From NCBI GenBank assembly GCA_910585355.1, contig CAJUDN010000073.1:1-11680 (forward strand): a stretch of 11,680 bases of DNA. The letters run 5' to 3'. Of this stretch, positions 1-6,043 are shown piece by piece. Each line of letters begins with the position of its first letter. The stretch's first letter is position 1. This stretch comes from an uncultured Lachnospiraceae bacterium (GTDB lineage Bacteria; Bacillota_A; Clostridia; Lachnospirales; Lachnospiraceae). Under the pieces are notes generated by a model, which was not told the origin of the DNA, searched no databases, and saw only the letters and a program-made list of their open reading frames with translations. A program made the position numbers and the translations under genes.

Positions 1-3
1 CCA

Positions 4-107
4 AATTCACTTAACGTAGCCCACTACGCCGCGTTCATTTGGGCCAAATCTCCCAAGAAGTGGAACGCACAGCTACCAGAAAGCAATTTTCAGACACGCT
101 CCAGAGC
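4..107 (+). repeat. Intergenic structured repeat, copy 1
   Basis: This non-coding element resembles the one at 10318-10438 in the same orientation. Seen directly: AATTCACTTA at 4-13 (9 of 10 match copy 2); a 5-bp hairpin CGTAG/CTACG at 15-19 and 24-28; GCGTT at 31-35; then a block at 41-107 that aligns without gaps to 10372-10438 with 48 of 67 identities. The best conserved parts of the block are GGGCCAAAT at its start and AATTTTCA and ACACGCTC near its end. The hairpin differs in sequence from that of copy 2 but sits in the same place. Function and family are unknown to me. It may be a dispersed repeat, a small mobile relic or a structured RNA. The left boundary may lie outside the window. 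Confidence 0.7.
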
Positions 108-284
108 GGCGAGCAGAGAAAAGGCGCTTCGTGTGTGAATGTGCGCTTATTAAGTACGTGGGGCAGTGTCCATGAATGACAGGAAAACATGTCGAAAAAG
201 ATGAAAAAAAGTGGTTTATAAAAAATTTATGAAATCTTTTCAGAAAATTTGTGGTATTTATGGGCGAATGTATATAAACAAGGG
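108..284. other. Non-coding A/T-rich stretch upstream of dgt
   Basis: I see no supportable gene here. Antisense reading frames that cross it have no plausible start context and a composition unlike a real protein. The part from about 195 to 280 is rich in A and T. A possible secondary promoter is TTGTGG at 249-254 with TATAAA at 273-278 (18-base spacer), weaker than the one downstream. A single match to the Spo0A box core, TGTCGAA, lies at 190-196, but it is not above chance expectation. Confidence 0.5.
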
Positions 285-313
285 TTCTAAAATGGCGCTC
301 TTTGTGATATAAT
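285..313 (+). promoter_or_regulatory. Sigma-A promoter with extended -10, upstream of dgt
   Basis: A perfect -10 hexamer TATAAT at 308-313 is preceded directly by TGA, giving the extended -10 form TGnTATAAT. Seventeen bases upstream of the hexamer is TTCTAA (285-290), which matches the -35 consensus at only 3 of 6 positions; an extended -10 often compensates for a weak -35. Transcription would start near 320, giving a leader of about 60 bases before the dgt start at 379. It probably drives the dgt-dnaG-rpoD-trmK-nif3-kinase run of genes. Confidence 0.75.
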
Positions 314-335
314 AGTATCGTTGAGAGTGTAAAAT

Positions 336-350
336 GCCGGATTTTCCGGC
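336..350 (+). other. Small G+C-rich hairpin in the dgt leader
   Basis: GCCGGA (336-341) and TCCGGC (345-350) form a 6-bp stem with a TTT loop in the predicted 5' leader, about 15 bases before the Shine-Dalgarno sequence. A further CCGG at 352-355 could pair instead with the left arm. No T-run follows, so it is not a terminator. It may protect the transcript or affect translation, but nothing here shows that. Confidence 0.4.
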
Positions 351-361
351 GCCGGGTCTTT

Positions 362-370
362 GGAAGGAGG
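362..370 (+). promoter_or_regulatory. Shine-Dalgarno sequence that fixes a TTG start for dgt
   Basis: GGAAGGAGG ends 8 bases before a TTG codon at 379-381. The upstream in-frame ATG at 334 has no comparable site and would place this purine box and the leader hairpin inside the coding region. Protein conservation also begins after the TTG. Confidence 0.85.
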
Positions 371-378
371 CGATCTGT

Positions 379-1386
379 TTGAGCATCAGAGAAATGATGG
401 AACAGAGGGAGCACGATATTTTAAGCCCATATGCGTCCAAAAGCAGTGAGAGTCAGGGACGTGACCGATGGGAGGAGCCATGCGACATCCGGCCGGTATA
501 CCAGCGGGACAGGGACAGAATCCTCCACAGCAAGTCGTTTCGCCGGTTAAAACATAAGACCCAGGTCTTTCTGGCACCGGAGGGCGATCACTACCGTACC
601 AGACTGACCCATACTCTGGAGGTGGCCCAGATTGCAAGAACCATTGCCCTGGCCTTAAAAATGAACGAAAGTCTCACGGAGGCCATTGCCCTGGGGCACG
701 ATCTGGGGCATACGCCCTTTGGACATGCGGGAGAGTACATATTAAATGAGATCTGCGAGGAAGGATTTTCTCATTACAGGCAAAGCGTCCGCGTGGTGGA
801 AGTCGTGGAGAAAAAGGGAAAGGGACTGAATCTAACAAAAGAAGTGCGGGACGGGATTTTAAACCACAGAACTTCCGGCAGCCCTAAAACCCTGGAGGGG
901 AAGATTGTCCGCTTTTCTGATAAAATTGCATATATTAACCATGATATTGACGACGCCATCCGGGCAAAAATAATAACAGAAAAAGATATCCCGAAAGAAT
1001 ATTCGGATATTCTCGGAAACACCGTGAAGGAACGGCTCAATATCATGATACATGATATTATTTTAAACAGTCTGGACAAGCCTGAGATTATCATGTCCCC
1101 GGACGTGGAAGGGGCCATGAAGCGCTTACGGCAGTGGATGTTTGAGAATGTGTATAAAAATCCGGCCGCCAAAGCCGAGGAGGGGAAAGCCCAGCAGCTG
1201 GTCGTGCAGCTTTACCGGTATTACATGGATCACGCGGACCGTCTGCCGGAGGAATATTTCATTATGATTGACCGATGCCACGAAAAAAAGGAGCGGGTGG
1301 TATGCGACTATATCGCGGGCATGAGCGACAGTTATGCCATCGACCAGTTTGAAGAATTATTTGTGCCAAAGTCCTGGAAGGTCTGA
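379..1386 (+). CDS. dgt: dGTP triphosphohydrolase-like HD protein
   Basis: Predicted cytoplasmic metal-dependent phosphohydrolase that splits a deoxynucleoside triphosphate (typically dGTP) into deoxynucleoside and triphosphate, so it may tune dNTP pools. The protein has 335 residues from the TTG start. The HD-domain set is present: His78 in LTHTLEV, His107-Asp108 in GHDLGHTPFGHAG, and Asp181 in RFSDKIAY. The N-terminal block DRDRILHSKSFRRLKHKTQV (about 44-63) is typical of this family. The TTG start is chosen because of the GGAAGGAGG 8 bases upstream; ATG at 334 has no such site. It is the first gene after the promoter and lies 131 bases before dnaG. True substrate preference cannot be read from the sequence, as related HD proteins differ in which dNTP they use or need as activator. 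Confidence 0.9.
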   Translation: MSIREMMEQREHDILSPYASKSSESQGRDRWEEPCDIRPVYQRDRDRILHSKSFRRLKHKTQVFLAPEGDHYRTRLTHTLEVAQIARTIALALKMNESLTEAIALGHDLGHTPFGHAGEYILNEICEEGFSHYRQSVRVVEVVEKKGKGLNLTKEVRDGILNHRTSGSPKTLEGKIVRFSDKIAYINHDIDDAIRAKIITEKDIPKEYSDILGNTVKERLNIMIHDIILNSLDKPEIIMSPDVEGAMKRLRQWMFENVYKNPAAKAEEGKAQQLVVQLYRYYMDHADRLPEEYFIMIDRCHEKKERVVCDYIAGMSDSYAIDQFEELFVPKSWKV

Positions 1387-1442
1387 AAATTTGTTGCTTT
1401 TTACAGGGGCGCTTTCTTGCCCGTCCCAAGGCGGACAAGATG

Positions 1443-1462
1443 CATCGGGCGTCCGCCCGATG
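1443..1462 (+). other. 8-bp perfect hairpin between dgt and dnaG
   Basis: CATCGGGC (1443-1450) and GCCCGATG (1455-1462) form a perfect stem with a GTCC loop in the 131-base gap. Purine-rich sequence follows rather than a T-run, so it is not a standard intrinsic terminator. A weaker structure, GTCC/GGAC with flanking CTT/AAG, lies just upstream at about 1413-1441. These could act as a processing or stability element inside the operon transcript. Confidence 0.5.
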
Positions 1463-1517
1463 GAGAAAACCGAACAAAAATTGCCTGCGAACGGTAACAG
1501 GAATTTGGAGGATATAC

Positions 1518-3281
1518 ATGTTTTATCCGGATGATGTGATTGAGGAAGTACGAACGAGAAACGATATTGTGGATGTGATTTCCCAATACGTAAATCTGAA
1601 AAAAAAGGGTGCCAATTATTTTGGACTGTGCCCGTTCCATAATGAAAAATCCCCCTCTTTCTCCGTGTCCGGGGACAAACAGATGTATTACTGTTTCGGC
1701 TGCGGGGCCGGGGGAAATGTGATTACTTTTGTGATGGAATATGAGAACTATTCTTTTGTGGAAGCGGTAAAACTTCTGGCGGACCGGGCCGGAATTACCC
1801 TGCCGGAGGCAGAGTATTCCAGGGAGGCCAGAGCCCAGGCGGATTTAAAGAATACGCTTCTGGAAATCAACCGGCTGGCGGCCAACTATTTTTACTACCA
1901 GTTAAAGCAGCCGAACGGGCGGATTGGATACGAGTACTTTAAGAACAGGGCTCTTACGGATGATACCATCAGACATTTTGGCCTGGGATATGCCAACAAG
2001 GTGTCTGACGACTTATACCGCTATATGCGGTCTAAGGGATATGAGGATTCTATTCTGAAAGAAACCGGCCTGTTCTTCATTGAAGAGAGAGGAGCCAGGG
2101 ATAAATTCTGGAACCGGGTCATGTTTCCGATCCTGGATGTGAATAACCGGGTTATCGGTTTCGGCGGCCGTGTCATGGGGGACGGGGAACCAAAGTATTT
2201 AAACTCTCCGGAGACAAAGCTGTTTGATAAAAGCAGAAACCTTTTCGGTCTTAATTTTGCCAGAACCTCCCGGACCGGATATATACTGATCTGCGAGGGG
2301 TATATGGATGTGATCGCCATGCACCAGGCCGGATTTACAAATGCGGCGGCTTCCTTAGGAACCGCCTTTACGCCCCAGCACGCCCTCCTCTTAAAACGGT
2401 ATGCAGATCAGGTGATCCTGACTTATGACAGCGACGGCGCGGGGATCAGGGCGGCGCTGCGGGCTATCCCGATTTTAAAAGAGGCGGGAATGTCAGTTCG
2501 GGTCCTGAATATGAAGCCCTATAAGGACCCGGACGAGTTCATGAAGAATCTGGGAAAGGACGAATTTCAGAAGCGGATTGACAACGCCGTCAACAGCTTC
2601 ATGTTTGAAATTTCCGTGATTCGGAGCCAGTACAGCATGCAGGACCCGGAATCCAAAACAGCCTTCTATAACGCGGCCGCCAGAAAGCTCCTGGAGTTTC
2701 CGGAAAAACTGGAGAGGGACAATTACACGGAGGCTGTTGCCAGGGAATATATGATTCCTCTGGAAGACTTAAAGCGTCTGGTGGCCTCTCTGGGGGGCCG
2801 GTTCGGAACCGGAGTGAAAATCGCGGGAGGTGAGAAAACCAGAATCAGACCGAAAAAGGATAAGGAAGACGGAATAAAAAAATCCCAGAGACTTCTGCTC
2901 ACATGGCTGATTGAGCGGCCGGAGCTGCTTGCAAAAATTGATGGAATCATCGGTCCGGAGGACTTTGTTGACGGCCTGTACCAGAAGGTGGCGGGCCTTG
3001 TATTTGAAGAGCTGAAAAAAGGGAAGATCAGTCCTGCCCAGATTTTGAATCAATTCATAGAGGGCGAGGAACAATACAGGGAGGTGGCAGCGCTTTTTCA
3101 TGCGAGCCTTTCAGAGTCCTTAAATAATGAGGAACAGAAGAAGGCGTTTTCGGAGACCGTGAAAAAGATTAAAAAGAACAGTCTTGAGGTACAGAGTAAA
3201 AAAGCGGCGGATATTGCACAATTACAGAAAATCATCAGGCAGCAGTCAGAATTAGCGACATTGCAGATCAGTCTGGATTGA
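1518..3281 (+). CDS. dnaG: DNA primase DnaG
   Basis: Primase makes the RNA primers for lagging-strand DNA synthesis and works with the replicative helicase. The protein has 587 residues, normal for a Firmicute. In order: CHC2-type zinc finger (Cys38, His41, Cys59, Cys62; residues about 35-66), the catalytic core with FWNRVMFPI (about 197-205) and GFGGRVMGDGEPKYLNSPET (214-233), the Toprim domain with Glu260 and Asp264 in EGYMDVI and Asp304/Asp306 in DSDGAG, the KPYKDPDEF segment near 333-341, and a C-terminal helicase-interaction region from about 450. The ATG at 1518 has GGAGG 6 bases upstream; an earlier in-frame ATG at 1440 lacks a site and would add non-conserved residues. The next start, of rpoD, lies 77 bases downstream. 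A G+C-rich palindrome at 2798-2812 lies in the linker before the C-terminal region. Confidence 0.97.
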   Translation: MFYPDDVIEEVRTRNDIVDVISQYVNLKKKGANYFGLCPFHNEKSPSFSVSGDKQMYYCFGCGAGGNVITFVMEYENYSFVEAVKLLADRAGITLPEAEYSREARAQADLKNTLLEINRLAANYFYYQLKQPNGRIGYEYFKNRALTDDTIRHFGLGYANKVSDDLYRYMRSKGYEDSILKETGLFFIEERGARDKFWNRVMFPILDVNNRVIGFGGRVMGDGEPKYLNSPETKLFDKSRNLFGLNFARTSRTGYILICEGYMDVIAMHQAGFTNAAASLGTAFTPQHALLLKRYADQVILTYDSDGAGIRAALRAIPILKEAGMSVRVLNMKPYKDPDEFMKNLGKDEFQKRIDNAVNSFMFEISVIRSQYSMQDPESKTAFYNAAARKLLEFPEKLERDNYTEAVAREYMIPLEDLKRLVASLGGRFGTGVKIAGGEKTRIRPKKDKEDGIKKSQRLLLTWLIERPELLAKIDGIIGPEDFVDGLYQKVAGLVFEELKKGKISPAQILNQFIEGEEQYREVAALFHASLSESLNNEEQKKAFSETVKKIKKNSLEVQSKKAADIAQLQKIIRQQSELATLQISLD

Positions 3282-3358
3282 ATCTGAAGCAGCAGTTGGT
3301 AACAGATTGGCCGAAGGCTGAGTGGTTACAATTTGAATGCCAGGAAGGATGGAACATT

Positions 3359-4477
3359 ATGGAAGAAAGAACGCTTACATTTGAGGAAAAACTGGACGGG
3401 CTTCTGGAAACGGCGAAAAAGAAAAAGAATGTGGTGGAAGAACAGGAAATTCTTGACGTTTTTTCGGGAGAAGAGCTGACGCCAGAGAAGCTGGACCGGA
3501 TTTATGACTTCCTGGAAAATAAAAATGTGGATATTCTGCGGATATCCGCAGACGATGATATGGATCCGGATCTGTTTCTGGAGGAGGATGCGGAGGACGA
3601 GGAAATTGATATGGGGAATCTGGACCTTTCCGTTCCGGAGGGAGTGGGGGTTGAGGATCCGGTCCGCATGTACTTAAAGGAAATCGGAAAGGTGCCGCTT
3701 CTTTCCTCAGAGGAAGAAATCGAGCTGGCCAAGCGGATGGAGCTTGGCGACGGAGAGGCGAAGAAAAAGCTGGCAGAGGCAAATTTAAGGCTGGTGGTCA
3801 GCATTGCCAAGCGTTATGTGGGACGGGGCATGCAGTTTTTGGATCTGATTCAGGAGGGGAACTTAGGGCTCATAAAAGCCGTGGAAAAGTTTGAATACCG
3901 GAAGGGATATAAGTTCAGCACCTATGCCACCTGGTGGATCCGGCAGGCTATCACCAGAGCCATTGCGGACCAGGCGCGTACCATCCGCATTCCGGTCCAT
4001 ATGGTGGAAACCATAAACCGCCTGGTGAGGACCCAGAGACAACTTTTGCAGACTCTGGGCAGAGAGCCTTCCCCGGAAGAAGTGGCGAAGGCCATGGAGC
4101 TTCCTGTGGACCGGGTGCGGGAGATTATGAAAATATCCCAGGATCCGGTATCTTTAGAGACGCCCATCGGCGAGGAGGAGGACAGCCATCTTGGAGATTT
4201 TATCCAGGACGACCATGTGGAAGTGCCGGTGGACGCGGCCACCTTTACCCTGCTCCACGAGCAGCTTATGGAGGTTTTGGACACGCTTACGGACAGGGAA
4301 CAGAAAGTATTACGGCTGCGGTTTGGCCTTGACGACGGGCGCCCCAGAACTTTGGAAGAAGTGGGACGTGAATTTAACGTGACCAGGGAAAGAATCCGTC
4401 AGATTGAGGCAAAGGCTTTGAGAAAGCTGCGCCATCCCAGCCGCAGTAAAAAATTAAAGGATTATCTGGACGAGTAG
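3359..4477 (+). CDS. rpoD: Primary sigma factor RpoD (SigA)
   Basis: Housekeeping sigma-70 that directs RNA polymerase to -10/-35 promoters. It has 372 residues, the short Gram-positive form. Region 1.1 covers about 1-75 and ends in an acidic stretch (65-87). Region 1.2 includes DPVRMYLKEIGKVPLL (100-115). Region 2 (about 135-210) has the -10 recognition and melting segment KGYKFSTYATWWIRQAITRA (182-201). Region 3 follows, and region 4 (about 305-372) ends with the -35-binding helix-turn-helix TLEEVGREFNVTRERIRQIE (331-350). The ATG at 3359 is preceded by GGAAGGATGG. A TTG at 3278, overlapping the dnaG stop, is in frame but has no ribosome binding site and its extra residues do not resemble the family. 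A lone TACAAT at 3327-3332 could be part of an internal promoter, but no -35 sits at the right distance. Confidence 0.97.
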   Translation: MEERTLTFEEKLDGLLETAKKKKNVVEEQEILDVFSGEELTPEKLDRIYDFLENKNVDILRISADDDMDPDLFLEEDAEDEEIDMGNLDLSVPEGVGVEDPVRMYLKEIGKVPLLSSEEEIELAKRMELGDGEAKKKLAEANLRLVVSIAKRYVGRGMQFLDLIQEGNLGLIKAVEKFEYRKGYKFSTYATWWIRQAITRAIADQARTIRIPVHMVETINRLVRTQRQLLQTLGREPSPEEVAKAMELPVDRVREIMKISQDPVSLETPIGEEEDSHLGDFIQDDHVEVPVDAATFTLLHEQLMEVLDTLTDREQKVLRLRFGLDDGRPRTLEEVGREFNVTRERIRQIEAKALRKLRHPSRSKKLKDYLDE

Positions 4478-4504
4478 AACAGATACGGAAGGAATGGAAA
4501 TAAG

Positions 4505-5248
4505 ATGAAATTATCGGACCGGCTGGAGACGGTGATCTCTTTTGTAGCCTGTGAGGGGGCTGCGGCCGACATTGGCACAGACCATGGACATGTTCCTGTG
4601 GAGCTTGTAAGACGGAAACTGGTGAAACGGGCTCTGGCCATGGATGTACAAAAGGGGCCTCTTTCCAGGGCAGAGGAGAACGTAAAGGCGGCGGGCCTGG
4701 AAGAAAAGATTGAAACCAGGCTTTCCGACGGCCTTAAAAAGCTGCGTCCCGGCGAGGCAGAGACTGTTATCATCGCCGGAATGGGCGGCGAGCTGCTCAT
4801 ACATATTCTGGAGCAGGGAAATCGCATGTGGGAGTCAGTGGATCAGTGGGTATTATCTCCCCATACGGATATTCCAGGGGTCCGCCGATGGCTGTGGGAA
4901 CACAAATTTCCCATTGTAAGGGAAGCCATGGTCTATGAGGAAGAAAAATATTATACAATTTTGGATGTGAGGAACCCAAAGACCTGGGGCGGACCGGCTT
5001 TCCCTGGGGAAGCTTCCCCCAGGGAAGACTCCTGGAAGCAGTTCCGATACGGGGAGTTTCTTTTGAGGGAAGGGGCGCCCGTCTTTATCCGGTATCTGAA
5101 AGAAGAGGAGGGAAAGCTTCTGGCCCTTACGGAAACCTTAAGGATGCAGGCGGGTACTTCGGAACGGGCGGCGAAACGTTTGAGAGAGACAAAAGAACTG
5201 CTTTTATTTAATCAGGAGGTGCAAAATGAAATGCAGAGAGATCGTTGA
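4505..5248 (+). CDS. trmK: tRNA (adenine-22 N1) methyltransferase TrmK
   Basis: Predicted SAM-dependent enzyme that makes m1A22 in bacterial tRNA, family of B. subtilis YqfN/TrmK. It has 247 residues. The Rossmann-fold SAM motif ADIGTDHGHVP (21-31) is followed by AMDV (45-48), IIAGMGG (89-95) and LSPH (117-120), which takes the place of the usual catalytic-motif loop. The C-terminal part (about 195-247) is helical and probably coiled coil, as in the family. Residues about 157-176 look like an insertion in a variable loop; its DNA holds a strong palindrome (about 5000-5026). The gene begins 27 bases after rpoD with GGAAGGA upstream, and overlaps the next gene by 23 bases, pointing to co-translation. 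The rpoD-trmK-nif3 order is also found in Bacillus (sigA-yqfN-yqfO region). Confidence 0.93.
   Translation: MKLSDRLETVISFVACEGAAADIGTDHGHVPVELVRRKLVKRALAMDVQKGPLSRAEENVKAAGLEEKIETRLSDGLKKLRPGEAETVIIAGMGGELLIHILEQGNRMWESVDQWVLSPHTDIPGVRRWLWEHKFPIVREAMVYEEEKYYTILDVRNPKTWGGPAFPGEASPREDSWKQFRYGEFLLREGAPVFIRYLKEEEGKLLALTETLRMQAGTSERAAKRLRETKELLLFNQEVQNEMQRDR
5000..5026 (+). repeat. Near-perfect palindrome inside trmK
   Basis: TTCCCTGGGG (5000-5009), then AAGCTT (5010-5015), then CCCCCAGGGAA (5016-5026). The arms pair throughout, with one extra C on the right. The RNA could form a stem of 10 bp with a loop of up to 6 bases. It falls in a part of trmK that looks variable between proteins (about residues 166-174), so it may be a small in-frame insertion. 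Confidence 0.6.
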
Positions 5249-6026
5249 CATTTTAGATAAACTGGCGCCGAAGCGTTGTGCGTGCCAGTGGGACAATCCG
5301 GGACTTCTGGCAGGCAGGACGGAAAAAGAGGTAAAAAAAATCCTTTTGACTGTGGATGCCGATGACATGGCTGTAAAGAGGGCCGTGGAATCCGGAGCGG
5401 ATATGATTGTAAGCCACCACCCCCTGATCTTTAAACCCATAAAATCCGTGACCGACGGGGACTTTATCGGCCGCAGGCTGGTGGCCATGATTCAGGCCGA
5501 TATTTCCTATTTTGCCATGCATACAAATTTTGATGCCGCTCCCGGCTGTATGGCGGACTGTGTGGCAAAACGCCTTGGAATTACCGGGGGAGCTCCTTTA
5601 GAGGAAATGGGGGAAGAGGATGGAATTCCTTTTGGAATCGGAAAAATCGGACTGCTTAAGGCGCCTGTGATAGGGAAAAACCTTGCCGGGGAGATTAAAG
5701 AACGGTTTGGCCTACCGTTTGTGACCGTTTATGGAAAAGAGATGTGGGAAGAGAAGCCTGTGACCATTGCCGCCGTCTGTCCCGGGTCGGGGAGCAGCGT
5801 CATTCAGGCGGCCGTGGATAAGGGCGCCCAGGTGCTGGTAACCGGGGATATCAGTCACCATGAGGGGATTGATGCCAACGCCCGGGGACTTATGATTATT
5901 GACGCCGGGCATTATGGCCTGGAGCATGTGTTCATGGAATATATGGAGGAATACTTAAAGAATACCCTGGGAAGCCAGGTGGAAATCACAACCATGCCGA
6001 TTTCGTTTCCGGCAGCAGTAGTATGA
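5226..6026 (+). CDS. Nif3-like dinuclear metal centre protein (YqfO family)
   Basis: Member of the Nif3/YbgI/YqfO family, cytoplasmic ring-forming proteins with a two-metal site; proposed roles include GTP cyclohydrolase type I-like activity, but function is not settled. It has 266 residues, so it lacks the extra inserted domain of the longer B. subtilis YqfO. Metal ligands visible: His64-His65 in SHHPLIF, Asp103 in MHTNFDAAPGC, His229 and Glu233 in DAGHYGLEHVF. The conserved GDISHHEGIDANARG runs from 207. The ATG at 5226 has AGGAGGTG at 5214-5221 and lies inside the end of trmK, so the two are translationally linked. The kinase gene follows after 17 bases. The pairing with trmK is conserved in Firmicutes and suggests a role tied to nucleotide or tRNA metabolism, but this is inference. 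Confidence 0.93.
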   Translation: MKCREIVDILDKLAPKRCACQWDNPGLLAGRTEKEVKKILLTVDADDMAVKRAVESGADMIVSHHPLIFKPIKSVTDGDFIGRRLVAMIQADISYFAMHTNFDAAPGCMADCVAKRLGITGGAPLEEMGEEDGIPFGIGKIGLLKAPVIGKNLAGEIKERFGLPFVTVYGKEMWEEKPVTIAAVCPGSGSSVIQAAVDKGAQVLVTGDISHHEGIDANARGLMIIDAGHYGLEHVFMEYMEEYLKNTLGSQVEITTMPISFPAAVV

Positions 6027-6043
6027 GATGAGGAGGAATCAAT

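Noticed and set aside
190..196. Spo0A box TGTCGAA upstream of dgt
   Set aside because: A single 7-base match is expected about once by chance in a window of this size on two strands; no second box or sporulation gene supports it.
334..378. ATG at 334 as dgt start
   Set aside because: No Shine-Dalgarno sequence upstream; a strong one at 362-370 points to TTG at 379, and the extra residues do not look conserved.
73..640. Antisense open frames across the dgt start and leader, up to 113 codons
   Set aside because: They lie opposite a well-supported gene and the repeat, have no convincing ribosome binding site, and their translations look like random Ser/His/Arg/Phe-rich sequence.
1443..1462. 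Hairpin as an intrinsic terminator of dgt
   Set aside because: It is followed by GAGAAAACC rather than a T-run.
1440..1517. N-terminal extension of DnaG from ATG 1440
   Set aside because: The extension crosses a hairpin, lacks a ribosome binding site, and family proteins begin near the residues after ATG 1518.
3327..3332. Internal rpoD promoter with -10 TACAAT
   Set aside because: No acceptable -35 at 16-18 bases and no TG before the hexamer. TTG-like hexamers nearby give spacers of 14 or 25.
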